Positions 12,353 to 24,339 of a DNA stretch of 64,000 bases are shown one piece after another; within the stretch, counting starts at the first letter, position 1; the number at the start of each line of letters is the position of its first letter. The notes under the pieces are model-generated. The model was not told where the DNA came from, did not search any database, and was given only the letters and a program-made list of their open reading frames with translations. Made by a program: the position numbers and the translations under genes. This DNA comes from Biomphalaria glabrata (Eukaryota > Mollusca > Gastropoda > Planorbidae): positions 11,108,511 to 11,172,510 of the forward strand of contig NC_074725.1 of assembly GCF_947242115.1 (NCBI RefSeq), read 5' to 3'.

Positions 12353-12419
12353 AAAAAAAAAGATAAAATAAATAAAATATCACAAATATCAGAATCGAAT
12401 TCGTTGTAAAACGTATCAA

Positions 12420-12425
12420 AATAAA
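12420..12425 (+). promoter_or_regulatory. polyadenylation signal AATAAA of AChBP-1
   Basis: AATAAA 68 bp after the stop. An overlapping AATAAATAAA at about 12367-12376 is an alternative. Confidence 0.5.
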
Positions 12426-12642
12426 GTTAACCCTTTAAATGAAACCATGATCTAAGAGTCACGACTTGTCACTTTTATTTAAAGAACTTCACAATAAAAT
12501 CTTAGGACTAAACATACTTGTATATTACATCTAGATCTCAGCTCCCATTGGATAGAATCTATGTCTATAGACTAGCACTGATTGCAATTCCTATGGACTG
12601 CTCATTTAAATATAATAGCCGTTTCTTTTCATTCTAATAATT

Positions 12643-14427
12643 CAGTGATTCCCAAAGTGGTCTATATAGACCCCCAGGGGTCTACGAAGACCTCCAATGG
12701 GTCTATGAAAGATAAAATCTAAATTGGGGGTCCGTGAGATGCCCACAGGGGTCAACGATAATAGATTTCATTTAAGCACATTTAATGTTCACATTCCACT
12801 AATGTAATTATTGCATACACTAATATATGATTTGTACCTTTCTTAATCCTTTAAATATTTATCATGCTATTCAAATGAAAAATTGTTGTAATCAATTTCA
12901 ATACTTATTTAAATAGCTTAATTTTGTCTACATGTAACTAATATTTAGAAGAAAGAAAAAAAAAAGAAATGTAGACAGTACATCATTAATTATTTAAAAT
13001 AGGGATTCATTCCTTCCTTGTCGAACAAGCCTAAGTGACTTTTTTATGACGATATGAACCAGGTTCGCTGGAAGATCATCTGAGACAATGCTACCCTGAC
13101 AAAAATAAAGATTTTAAAAACTTTCGAACACTCAAAGTTCAAAATAGACCCGCAAAATCATAGTTCGACATCATATAGAAAAGATGATGGTTTGTGAGAG
13201 TCTTACAAGATTTCTTTTCTTATAGCAAAATACGGAAAACAGCAAAGGTCAATCATTGATTCTACCAGCCGTTTTGCACAAACCTACATCTGTTATTATT
13301 AAAAGAATTTCTTTAAGCAACAATACTGTTCAAGGTCGCTTCGGTGGCATGAGTTATAAAATTAAAATTTCTTAAAATTAAGAAATCTTTGCAAAATACA
13401 TAAATACAGTTTGGTCTGACAAGGTGTAGCACTGTGTGCTACAAACTATCTAATGGTCACCATCTCATCTCATATATGCCTGTAGTCCCTTCTGGGCATA
13501 GGTTATCAACCAGCTTCCTCCAGGCATCTCGGTTCTGGGCGAATCTCTCCAACTGTCACCACGTCTTGCCCATCTGCTTCCAGATCGCGGAGACCTGGAG
13601 AACCACCATCGCCATCATGAAAAAAATCCAGCTATTCATCAATACCTGCCTGATGAAAATTCTTATGATCCGCTGGCCAGACAAGATCTTGAATGAGAAA
13701 CTATGGCAAAGAACAAAGCAGCAGCCCACTGAAGTAGATATCCTTCAGAGACGCTGGAGATGGATAGTTCACACCCTTCGCCAGCCTGCATCCAACATAA
13801 CAAGGCAAGCCCTAACCTGGAACCCCCAAGGAAAGAGAAAGAGGGGACGGCCCAGAAATACATGGCGCTAATGGTCACCGTCTCCTTATATTTCCTTAGG
13901 GTTGACCCACGTGACCTTTCCCATGTTTGGCTATAGTAGCATGGCAGCAGAGGTTTGAATTCAGTTTTCCTTCTGCTAGATGGGTAGCAAGCCAAGGCTA
14001 ATGAGCCCTTCCTGCTCGAAGTTTACTGGTTTAGGCTCCAGTTACTCGCCTTTGACCCATCTCCTGTTAATGAAAACAGTTCAGCAGATTCAACATTTGA
14101 GCCACACGTGAAAGATCAAGAAATACACAAAAAGTGCTCTACGCGAAACCTTTTACAATGATACTTAAGGCATATTAATTAATTAATTAATTAATAATTT
14201 AATGTTGGAAAGACTACTTCATAGAACGACAAATTCGTATATTAAACATAATATCCGTAGTTGTGTAGTTTAAAATTACTTTTTTCACTCCTCAACTCAC
14301 TACAGTTAGAAATTTGTTTTAAAAATGTTAATGAATTTGTAAAAATGTGCAAGTTGAGCAGGGGGTCTACCGAAAACAAGAAAACATCGCAAGGGGTCTA
14401 CGAGACAAAAAAGTTTGGGAACCACTG
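12643..14427. mobile_element. hAT-type element with a perfect 8-bp target duplication
   Basis: Ends are 'cagtgattcccaaagtgg' and the inverted 'aagtttgggaaccactg'. They are flanked on both sides by taataatt (12635-12642 and 14428-14435), the 8-bp duplication expected of hAT transposition. Short terminal blocks repeat 'ggggtctac'. The interior carries a LINE fragment (13430-13990), and no hAT transposase was seen, so the copy is non-autonomous. Confidence 0.85.
13430..13990 (+). mobile_element. LINE fragment nested in hAT
   Basis: The plus frame at 13434-13871 contains '[14 protein letters not shown]' and '[12 protein letters not shown]', the C-terminal tail common to many LINE reverse transcriptase ORFs. 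Part of the upstream repeat ('cttctgggcataggtt', 'ccaggcatctcggttctggg') is retroposon-like. No catalytic domain remains. Confidence 0.65.
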
Positions 14428-14429
14428 TA

Positions 14430-15000
14430 ATAATTAAACATTTTCACATTGAGTTCTCTTTCTTAGCTTATAAATTTTCGATCATTTGTTTTCAACTTGC
14501 ATATTAATTGGCCACTTCCTTCTATAAAGGACAAAGGTCAATATGAATACATTAGAATGATATTTATGCATGATTAATACAAACAAGAAAAAGTTTAAAA
14601 TACTTTTAAAAAAAAACTTAAAACAAAGTGTAATTGTATCAATTAGTTTAGATAAATCATGTCATTAAATTTGGAATAGATCTAGATTCTAGACCAACAA
14701 GAACAAATCTGTGGAATTAGAAATAGTTTTACCAAATGTTTTTGTTGAGCGCTATTTCATGCTTTTAGCTTTCTCACTACGCTATGGTGCTGTCACTTAT
14801 CTGGACAAGCTGGAACAATGGGGGAGGGGGGAGAAAGGGATGAATTTTGCCGTAATTGGGGAACGATCTGAATTTGAACTCAACGCTCACGCATCGCTCA
14901 AGTCGACATACTAATCACTCTGATAGTGAGACACTTATAACTATAGCAGATTGTATTGTTATCTTTTTTTTTTTCAAACTTACTTTAAAGCGGCGACCTA
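14430..15000. other. no gene; SINE-like scrap
   Basis: AT-rich. Around 14850-14925, 'tttgaactcaacgctcacgc' followed by 'ctaatcactctg' resembles a degraded inverted tRNA-like SINE head. Nothing else recognised. Confidence 0.35.
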
Positions 15001-15004
15001 TATA

Positions 15005-15430
15005 GGAGAATAATTTAGCTTATGCCACCGCTTAAGTCAAGTACAATTTCTTTCCCTTTTTTTGAGATACCAAACAAAATAATTAATTACCAAGAGTTAA
15101 TTAACTAAGGTTGGATTTCTTAAAGTCATTCGTGTGTTCTCAGGTAAAAGAAATAATTGTGCAAAATTTCAGCTTTATCCGAGATTGGGAGTCGAAGAAA
15201 TAATGCAGCTAGGAATTTACCATCATTTGGGGGCCCGGGGAGCTTGACCTCTTTGGGGGCCCCTGCATTTTGCAAAATTTAATATTTAGTGTAAAAAAAC
15301 ACTCATTTGGCGGCTCGGGGGGATTTTCAAATTCTCCTCCCTCCCACCCTAGCTACACCTCTGAAATAACGTGTACAAACTTATTACCAGACAGACAGAC
15401 AGAGTTGACATAAGCTTTGTAAACATTTGT
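15005..15430 (+). repeat. AT-rich dispersed repeat with an inserted 'gggggcccc' element
   Basis: Outer parts match the 'ttgatccgag/gaaataacgtgt' family. Inside, about 15205-15370, lies a unit starting 'agctaggaatttacc' and ending 'ccctagctacacctctg' with 'ctttgggggcccctgca'. The same unit recurs at 44095-44280. Confidence 0.6.
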
Positions 15431-15634
15431 TTTACTAACACAAAAACATCGTTGCAGTATGTAAGTATTATATGTAATGTACACAAGGGCCGGATTTAGA
15501 CATGAAGAGGTCCTAAGCTTCTTTAGATATGAAGTCTTCTATAATCAACATAATTTAATTTTCTTCTTTTCGTTAACTTCAGAACAATTTAATTGGGACC
15601 CCCAATCAAGTGGGGGCCCTAAACTATAGTTTAT

Positions 15635-17800
15635 GTTGCATATAAGATAAGATAACTTTTATTGATCCAATCAAATGGAAATTCGGTTTGACTACAATTG
15701 ACAACCTCAGCGTAACTACTATACAATAACAATATAGATGCACAATATAGATGCACATACGACCGACATTCACACACGAAAAACACACACACACTCATAA
15801 CCAGCGCTTTATAAATAGACTTCTATGTACTTCTCAATGACGACTGAATATTAATTTTTAATGTTGGTAATCCAGGGTCTATTTACTGAATGTTTTAATT
15901 TTCTTCTATGGTACAATCATGTTTTCACAGAACTGCATGTACGAATTAACAGTTGTGGTAAGTTCATCTGTCTGGGCAGTTGTTTACAAACATGCCCCAT
16001 TCTGTTTGCTCCAGACATCTTTGTAGCTGTAAAACAGCGTCGTCAGACCATGACAGGATGGACTGTACTTCGGGTTTTTGTTGTTTTTAAAACCGGTTTG
16101 TACGTAGGCATGGGCGTAGCCAGGGGGGGTTCTTGGGGTTCAACCCCCCCCCCCCCCGAAATGAAACGGAGGGACGGAATTAAGTGACTGATATTTGCTT
16201 TCATTTGTTTATTTTAGGTGAGATTTTAATACTAAATCATCACTTACCACAGCACAGCCGAGGCAGTTTTGAGTTAAAAACCCTCTACCAGGGGGTTTTG
16301 AGTTTAAATCCCCCTACCAGGGGGTTTTGAGATTTTAAAAACCCCTATCAGCGGGTTTTGAGATACAAATCCCTCTACCAGGGGGCTTTGAGTTTAAAAT
16401 CCCCTTCAGGGGGTTTTGAATTTTAAACCCCCTACCAGAGGTTTTTGCAGTTAAATCCCCCTCTTCTATAAAACAAAAATGCAAACAACAATCCCCAAAT
16501 TCCAACAGCACAGTTGAGGAAGATTTTGATTTTAAAACCCCATCCAAAATTTACGATAACCCCATCTTCAATATAAAAAAAGCAAATTACACACTTAAAA
16601 TATTCTATGACCGTAGCCAAAGGGGTTTTGAGTTTGAAGCTAAAAAGTACCTCTTCAATATAAAAAAAAGCAAATTACACACTATAAAATATATGAGCGT
16701 AGCCAAATGGGTTTTAAATTTAAATCCCCCTCCTCCAGATGGCTTTTTCTTTAAAGTTTAAAACCCCTCCAGATGGTTTTGAGTTAAAAATTCCCCTACA
16801 GAGCGTTTAGAGTTGAAAACCTCTCTCTTCAATATTATTTTAAAGCAAACTACAGTCACCAAATTCTATGATCGTAGCTAAATAGGGTTTTGAATTAAAA
16901 ACAAAACAAAAAAAAAAAAACAGAGATTTTTTAGTTTAAAACCCTTCAACAGATGATTTGACGAAAAAACTTTCCTTTTCGATGTAAAATCTAAAGCGAA
17001 ATACAGGCATGTAATTCCAAGAGCGTAGTCAAGAAAGGTTACAAATTTCTACCAGTGGCTTGGGCTCCATTAATTAAGTGTGAATAGTCTTCTGCCGAAA
17101 TCGAAAATCATTAAATGTGTCGCAACAAAGATGGCTAAAACAGATTTTAGGAGTCAGTAATAGAGATCGGGTCTAAATCAAAGAAATCATATGCCGAACT
17201 GGGAATCGAATCCTTAGTAAGGTTGTGACAGAGCGTCGCATGAGGTTTTGCGGGACATGTTTTTTCGACAAAATGAATTACACAAAATAAGAGTTGCGGA
17301 AACAGCTTGCCGGAAAATGCGCCGAACGGCGCGAGAGGGTCAAAGTCAGTAAGAATAGCACATTAGGTTTTTGAAATAAAACTTTTTAATAGCAAGATAA
17401 TGCACTGTAGATACCTCAGAATATGCATTTTGTTGGCTTTCAATACCTGAGCGCTGCGAGCTCCCCCAGACCCAATTGCTAGCAAGGGCGGGGAGTCTAC
17501 AATAAACAATAAACGTCTTCCGAAAGGGTCAGAATGTAATAAAGATTTATTATGTACACACACACACATATATATTTTTTTTTCGCGGGGGAATCCCCCC
17601 CCCAAAACCCTCCCCGAAAAAAAATCCTGGCTACGCCCATGTACGTAGGTGTAAGATGGATCATTCTGTGGTCCGACTCTCCGAGGGGAAATAACGATCG
17701 AGATGTGTAGTCCATTTTTATGTTGCTATAACATATGTCCAAGGTTTTATCATGCAGTGTAGGACAACTAAAATATTGAGTATATGTTGGCAAGTGTTAA
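15635..17800 (-). mobile_element. internally deleted Rex1/CR1-type LINE, split by a MITE
   Basis: Read on the minus strand. Around 17800-17651 is the tail of an APE endonuclease ('PLGESDHRMIHLTPTY'). After the MITE at 16110-17640 the frame resumes with 'QTDELTTTVNSYMQFCEN' and 'NRPWIT', the linker before the reverse transcriptase. The sequence then jumps to a 3' end near 15640 with 'ggatcaataaaag' and an (atctt)n-like tail. The RT domain is missing, so the copy is dead. Confidence 0.7.
16110..17640 (+). mobile_element. Mutator-like MITE, copy 1 (1.53 kb)
   Basis: Terminal inverted repeats ATGGGCGTAGCCAGG and CCTGGCTACGCCCAT. Flanked by gtacgtaggc on the left (16100-16109) and gtacgtaggt on the right (17641-17650), a 9-10 bp target duplication as in Mutator-like elements. 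The left half is a ladder of degenerate 'gggggttttgag'/'aaatccccct' repeats. The right half (about 17085-17345) is a captured, internally deleted piece of the RTE-like LINE seen at 41.5 kb. No transposase. Copy 2 is at 26714-28249. Confidence 0.88.
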
Positions 17801-18388
17801 GTTAACCAAAGATATAGTTCTGCAATACACAGCAGATGTTGTGTTATCATTAAATTCCGCGCGCCTCGAAAAACCAGCAAGCAGTCTTACAACGACAAAT
17901 ATTAGTCGTCAAGCCCGTCGTAACTTGGGGTCGTCGTTAAGAGAGGACTACTCTAATGCCTTGATGGTGCGAAGAACACATTTTGAGAGTAAAGAACACA
18001 TTTATAGAATAAAGGCCATATCTTATTGAGCTCAGCACATCTAAGGGTAGGTTTTGAATACGTAACATGCTTTTAATATGATAATACAACATTTAAAGAA
18101 CCACATTTAAAGAGTTAATGACAAATTTATAAATTACATATGCAGTACATCGAGCACCTATTCTATGAAGAAAATCAAGGCCAAATGACACTAGCTCCAG
18201 CTGGAATAACCTGCCCAGTGTACGGCCGAACATTCCGGCCTCCCCCCCCCCCCCCCCCATAGGTCTCACCAGCCACAAGAGGGAGCACAAAACCTCAATG
18301 CAAATCCCTCAGCCCCAGGATGACAAAAGTGGTCATCATCGAACCACGCTAGACGAACATATACATATATAGATAGATCGATCTAGGC

Positions 18389-18867
18389 CAGTGATGCCCA
18401 ACCTAGTTCAACCTACGGGCCATCTTAATTTCCGACACTCAAGTCGCGGGCCACATGACCGAAAAGGTACAAGAACGAAATGAAATCGACCTGAAACCTG
18501 AGCATGGAATGGGTTGGCTGAGCTAGCCAGAAAAACCAGTGACTTGGCAGAATTTAATATAATATATAATATGCATGACTGAATGCATGACGCGTAGGAC
18601 GTAATCATCTTCTTTTTTGAAGTAACGTCTGTATTATATAAGATAAGATAAGATCTGTTCACTTTGCCAGGTAGCTTCTACATTCCGATTTCATAAACAA
18701 ACAAATGTTAAAGGTTAATAGTGAAGGTCCTAACTTAGGAAAAGATACATAATTAAACCTTTTTTTATGAAGGGGGGATTTTCTACACATTGTGCTGACG
18801 TTTCAGCGGGCCGGATAGAACCACGTCGGCCTAATGTGACCCACGAACCGTATTTTGGACATCACTG
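18389..18867. mobile_element. hAT MITE, family 'cagtgatgccc', copy 1
   Basis: Ends 'cagtgatgcccaacct' and inverted 'ttttggacatcactg'. Sub-terminal 'cgggccac' and 'gcgggccggat' are shared with 19668-20334. A LINE 3' end (about 18505-18660) is inserted. No clear target duplication. Confidence 0.7.
18505..18660 (+). mobile_element. LINE 3' end nested in hAT MITE
   Basis: Contains 'gaatgggttggctga' through 'gcgtaggacgtaatcatc' and the tail 'taagataagataag'. The same 3' end occurs at 29.82-30.29 kb and about 20.83-20.95 kb. Confidence 0.6.
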
Positions 18868-19667
18868 AGCTAGATCATTATTTGTTTCTACTATACTGGC
18901 AAACAAAAAGAGTGCTCTGCCCATGATAACTTAATGCTACCTATTTTAAAATTAATGAATATTTAGCTATTTAGTCCTAAACTCAAACTTTCTGTTAGTA
19001 CCCTAGTATCATTAAGGCTCCAACAAAATATTTAACTATGCATAATAAAGTATCTTCGACCTTGTAACGAACTTATGAAACTTATTTTTTGAGCTTTCGT
19101 TAATGCTCCTGTATCTGTGACTACAAGATAACAGAGCCTGTATACACAAGCCTCTCCCACAGTTTCAGAATGACTGAGTACTGACAACACACCCTCCATA
19201 AAAACTTCTGTGTGTGTATGTGTCCCAGAACTGTTGGACTTTACTAGTAAATAAAGACATTGACCTTCAAAACTTCGGAGGTTATATAAAAGCATTTCGT
19301 GTGAAATGTAAACCCCTATGGGTTGTATGCGGACTTTCATGCGTCTAGGGCAGGAAAAAGGACAAGCAAAATGAAAGCAAGAACTATGAACAATTTCTGA
19401 ACAAAGTTTTTACATTTGTGATACCATGAAATTCTTTTTTTTTTTTTTTTTGGAATGTATCTTTTGCAAAATAAAGGAAAAAAAATGTGTTGATCAACTC
19501 TTTCATTAAGTTAAAGATATCAGGTGGAAGTCTGGCAAATATCAAGTTCAATATAAGTGCTTTTAAAAAAAACTAAGAAGAAATAAAAATATTTTTCTTA
19601 CATTTAAAGCTTATATTAAGTGTGTTTGGATCAGTCATGTTTTAAAATTTGTACTAGATCTAGAGTC

Positions 19668-20334
19668 CAGTGATGCCCAACATAAATCGACCTGCGGGCC
19701 ATTTTAATTCCCGACACTAGTGTCGCGGGCCACATAAACGAAAAGGTACAAAAACGAAATGAAATTGGCCCTAAACTATTTGATTAGAAACCCGTGGATC
19801 AATACTTACATTAATTTTTTCATGCGTCGGAAAACGGTTTCATTTCTCTACTAAAAATATGAGCAACAGTGTAGCTAGATTTACCAGCGACTTATTTTCT
19901 TGTCTCTTCTTGGTAAAATTCTTTTAATCTTTCAATCTATTGACGTAGTTTAACAATCTTTTAATTCGCGGTTCATACTAAGAATGACGTCAAATTTGTT
20001 TTATAATGCCGTTTATGTGTTGTTCGTTTTTAAAACAGCCACACTTTATTTACTAATCAAATAAGTTGGCTTATTATCATGTTCCACATAGAAATAAAGG
20101 TTCTTGACTCCCTTCTCTTTTTTTTTTGGTAGATTCTACATTAAAAATGTTAAAATTTAAAGGTCATGGTACTAATCAATCGGAGAAACACTGAGGCTCT
20201 AACGTAGGTAAAGAGACATTTTTCAACTTTGGGAGTGGGACAGATTTTACACTTTTTGACGACATTTCGTCGGGCCGGATGGAACCACGTCGCGGGCCGG
20301 ATCTGGCCCGCGGGCCGTATTTTGGGCATCCCTG
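19668..20334. mobile_element. hAT MITE, family 'cagtgatgccc', copy 2
   Basis: Ends 'cagtgatgcccaaca' and inverted 'ttttgggcatccctg', with the sub-terminal GC-rich blocks 'gtcgcgggccaca' and 'cgcgggccgg'. Lacks the LINE insertion of copy 1. Confidence 0.7.
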
Positions 20335-20339
20335 ATCTA

Positions 20340-21885
20340 GGCTTACAATAAAAAGCTTTTGTAAAAAAAAATTCAAAAGGGGAGAACGACCTAAATGTGA
20401 ACTCATGGTTCAAGCCTTCACAGGCTTCTCAAGCCAACACGTTAACCACTCTGCCTATGAACATGGAAGATTGTATAATTTATTTTGTGCACAAATGGAA
20501 GAGCTTAGAGAATTTGATTCTTCAGGCACAAAAATGATCATTTACGTTGTTAAAAAAAAACCAGCTTATCAACACTTTCATTTGTACACCGGATACACCA
20601 ACAAGGCTGATATTTATAATGTGTCCGCCTCGTAGTGAACATCTCCAATTAGAATATGTGTCTTCTTTTTCTGACAAACTGGAATAGATGAAAAACAGAG
20701 CTATGAGATTTAAAAACAAATGTAATTTACACTTGACTAAAGTAACACCACAAGTTAAATCTCTACATTTAGAGACACTTCAGGACAGATGCCTAGAAAA
20801 GGAAAGTAGCAATGATACATTACATGCATGGCTATATTAACACATGGAAATGCGTAGGTCGTAGGCCTTATTATCTTATTACCTTATTATCATATTATCT
20901 TCTCTTTTGAAGAGACGTTTGTATTTTATAAGATAAAATAAATAAAGAGTTGAACAAGGAGTAATTATGTTAGTTGAAATGGTTAAACGTTATTGTTTGA
21001 GGTCTGATATTTTATTCCTTTTTTGGATATATTTGTTCTGTAGTTGGCAACAAAGCTGTGTTGTTGTTTTTTTCATTTTACACAGTCTAGTATTAGATCT
21101 AGATGTCCATATAATGAGAACATTTTAAGAACAGTTCAAGGCCATGTAGATCTAAACAAATCTAGAGGTAGACATCAAGTCGATGAACTGCCAAAAGGGG
21201 AAGAAAAGAAGACTCTAGAACATTCTGCGATAAGCTTGTGGACAAACGGCAGATAACTTTCACGCACTGCCAAGAAAATGTCAACAACGGACGTCTGCCA
21301 TGAGATAAAATCTGGACGTGGAAGATGAATGGTAAAGCGGAGCAGGGGGCTAAAGTGTTAGCGCCTGGTGCCTTCACTTTAGAGCAGTGCTTCTCAATCC
21401 AAGGACTAAGTGGCATTCGATTAGAAACTCCATCTAACAGAAGTTGTCAGAAATCCAATAACGTTAATTGGACAACAAAATACTAGGAATATTTCTGTGT
21501 AGATAAAATATATAAACATTGATATGGGAGTCTTTAATGGACATTCACTTGCTTGTCAGTACAAAATAAGTCTTTTGCCCCCCAAAAATTAATTAGTTGC
21601 AATGTCTTCGATTCCGAAGTTAAGGATGCAATGTTTCACATGATTACACAAACCCTGTTGTGACCTGCTTATTTTTTCGCATCTCTTGCAGACAAAGATG
21701 TTGTCCTCTGGCGGTCTATATAAGATTTCTTTTCGTCTTCTTTGCCTGTCTTCAAATAGGACTTTTTTTTTATATCTATAGTGTGTGCCTCGCGGCCTTT
21801 GTGAGAGCTTTCCAACTGTCTTTTTCAGAGGCCATCTGCTTCCAGCTACTTTCCTCTATGCCAGAGAGGGCGAAATGGTTGATCT
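20340..21885. other. no gene; old SINE scrap and LINE tail
   Basis: About 20400-20460 resembles an inverted tRNA-like head. About 20825-20950 carries the LINE 3' tail ('gcgtaggtcgtaggcc', 'aagataaaataaataaag'). At 21383 'cagtgcttctcaatccaag' looks like a lone hAT terminus. The rest is not recognised. Confidence 0.35.
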
Positions 21886-21888
21886 TTT

Positions 21889-22957
21889 TAGTGTTTAGTG
21901 AACTTCTACAAGAACAAAGTCAGTGAACTTCTACAAGAACAAAGTCAGTGAACTTCTACAAGAACAAAGTTAGTGAACTTCTACAAGAACAAAGTCAGTG
22001 AAATTGTACAAGAACAAAGTCAGTGAACTTCTACAAGAACAAAGTCAGTGAACTTCTACAAGAACAAAGTCAGTGAACTTCTACAAGAACAAAGTCAGTG
22101 AACTTCTACAAGAACAAAGTCAGTGAACTTCTACAAGAACAAAGTCAGTGAAATTGTACAAGAACAAAGTCAGTGAACTTCTACAAGAAAAAAGTCAGTG
22201 AACCTCTACAAGAACAAAGTCAGTGAACTTCTACAAGAACAAAGTCAGTGAACTTCTACAAGAACAAAGTCAGTGAACTTCTACAAGAACAAAGTCAGTG
22301 AAATTGTACAAGAACAAAGTCAGTGAACTTCTACAAGAACAAAGTCAGTGAACTTCTACAAGATCAAAGTCTGTGAACCTCTACAAGAACAAAGTCAGTG
22401 AACTTCTACAAGAACAAAGTCAGTGAACTTCTACAAGAACAAAGTCAGTGAACTTCTTCAAGAACAAAGTCAGTGAAATTGTACAAGAACAAAGTCAGTG
22501 AACTTCTACAAGAACAAAGTCAGTGAACTTCTACAAGAACAAAGTCAGTGAAATTGTACAAGAACAAAGTCAGTGAACTTCTACAAGAACAAAGTCAGTG
22601 AACTTCTACAAGAACAAAGTCAGTGAACCTCTACAAGAACAAAGTCAGTGAACTTCTACAAGAACAAAGTCAGTGAACTTCTACAAGAACAAAGTCAGTG
22701 AACTTCTTCAAGAACAAAGTCAGTGAAATTGTACAAGAACAAAGTCAGTGAACTTCTACAAGAACAAAGTCAGTGAACTTCTACAAGAACAAAGTCAGTG
22801 AACTTCTACAAGAACAAAGTCAGTGAACTTCTACAAGAACAAAGTCAGTGAACTTCTACAAGAACAAAGTCAGTGAACTTCTACAAGAATAAAGTCAGTG
22901 AACTTCTTCAAGAACAAAGTCAGTGAAATTGTACAAGAACAAAGTCAGTGAACTTGT
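21889..22957. repeat. 25-bp minisatellite (agtgaacttctacaagaacaaagtc)n
   Basis: About 42 units of 25 bp. Most are near-identical; a variant with 'aaattgtac' in place of 'aacttctac' recurs at intervals, suggesting block-wise amplification. The array ends against the 3' tail of the LINE at 22960. Confidence 0.97.
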
Positions 22958-22959
22958 AA

Positions 22960-24230
22960 GACTAAGACTAAGACTAAGACTGCTTTATTGATCCTTACGG
23001 AAATTTGTTGTGATTACAAGGACTCTTTTCTCATATAAAGACAACACAACAGAAACATACACATAAATACAACAGTCAACATAAAGAGTTCATTCAGCGA
23101 CTACACACAGGTATCTTGGTGCATTTCATGTTCCATGATCAATGAGTGGCGGTGATAGAGTCTGACCGAGTGAGGTACGAACGAGTTTTTGTACCGCTCC
23201 GTTCTTGTTTTGATTGACAGCAGTCGCCCACTTCGCGACGACCTGACATAGTTCTGATAGAGCGGGTGGCCGTTGTCTTCCATGATTTTTTCGATTTTTC
23301 TTAGGCACTTTTGTTCAAAAAGTTCCTTTAAATGTGATAATGTTGTGAGTGTAATTTTTGATGCTTTTTGAATGATGTTTTCTAGACGTCGCAACAGTTT
23401 AGATGAGGCGTTGCCTTGCCAACAAGTTATTCCATATGTTAGCAGATTTTGTATAGTCGCGCCGTAAAAAGTCTCAAGGATCTTCTTGTTAAGTTTAAAG
23501 CTATTGAGTTTGTATAGAAAAAAGAGTCGCTGGGATGTTTTCTTTGTCAGAGTTCCAAGGTGGTCTTCCCATGAAAGCTTGTTGTTGATGATAACGCCTA
23601 GATATTTATATGCGTTTATTTTTTCTATAGATGTAGTGTTTATTTGCAGTTCATGTATAGTTTGTTTTTTCTTTCTAAAATCTATTATAAGTGCTTTAGT
23701 TTTTGTGACATTCAGTTCTAGAAATTTGTCGGTGCACCAGTTTGTAAACTCCACTATTGAGCTTCGATACTGAGTTTCGTCTCCTGAAATAAGACCGACT
23801 ATGGCAGTATCATCAGCGAATTTAATGAGTTTAACTGAGTCATAGATGCTTCTTATGTCATTAGTGTAAAGAGTGTATAGTACAGGAGAAAGTACACAAC
23901 CTTGTGGAGCACCCGTACATAGTACTCGAGTTGACGATTTGGTGTTGTTGACTTTAACATACTGGGGCCGTTGGGTTAAAATGTTTAGAACCCATGCTTG
24001 TACGTAAGGGCTTACATTATTTAAGTTACTGAGTTTGTTTATCATTAGATGTGGCTGTATGGTATTGAAAGCCGAGGAGAAATCTACAAAAAGGACTCGT
24101 GCATATGTTTTGGGTATATCGAGATGCTTATAAAGCTGGTCCAAAAGCAATAGAATGACATCCTCAGTTCCTCTAGCTGCTTTTATATGCAAATTGGTGA
24201 GGGTCTAGGCTGTTATTGACTTTTGCTACA
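22960..24230 (-). mobile_element. Rex1/CR1-type LINE, 5'-truncated
   Basis: Minus-strand LINE. A 363-codon open frame covers most of the reverse transcriptase and the C-terminal region. It is followed by a 3' UTR ending 'ggatcaataaagcagtctt' and three to four AGTCTT tail repeats at 22960-22985. Upstream of the open frame, 'QFAY' lies in another frame, so a 1-nt indel separates it. The element then ends near 24230. Confidence 0.9.
23101..24192 (-). CDS. LINE reverse transcriptase ORF (C-terminal part)
   Basis: 363 residues. RT motif A is at 33-45 ('VLFVDFSSAFNTI', catalytic D37). The 'GAPQGCVLSPVLY' motif is at 94-106. The catalytic FADD box is at 125-128 with both aspartates intact. Then come 'AYKYLGVIIN' and the C-terminal 'NSFVPHSVRLYHR' typical of CR1/Rex1 elements. 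The endonuclease and RT fingers are missing, so this is a truncated copy, though unusually long and open for a fossil. The first Met is only the first ATG in frame. Confidence 0.88.
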   Translation of the reverse strand: MHIKAARGTEDVILLLLDQLYKHLDIPKTYARVLFVDFSSAFNTIQPHLMINKLSNLNNVSPYVQAWVLNILTQRPQYVKVNNTKSSTRVLCTGAPQGCVLSPVLYTLYTNDIRSIYDSVKLIKFADDTAIVGLISGDETQYRSSIVEFTNWCTDKFLELNVTKTKALIIDFRKKKQTIHELQINTTSIEKINAYKYLGVIINNKLSWEDHLGTLTKKTSQRLFFLYKLNSFKLNKKILETFYGATIQNLLTYGITCWQGNASSKLLRRLENIIQKASKITLTTLSHLKELFEQKCLRKIEKIMEDNGHPLYQNYVRSSRSGRLLSIKTRTERYKNSFVPHSVRLYHRHSLIMEHEMHQDTCV

Positions 24231-24254
24231 AGTTGTTTAAGCAGAGGAAACTAT

Positions 24255-24335
24255 TTCATTTGTCCATGATACTTTGTCCATGATACTTTGTCCATGATAC
24301 TTTGTCCATGATACTTTGTCCATGATACTTTCTCC
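24255..24335. repeat. 14-bp tandem repeat (actttgtccatgat)n
   Basis: About five near-perfect units immediately upstream of the AChBP-2 promoter region. Confidence 0.9.
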
Positions 24336-24339
24336 AAAC

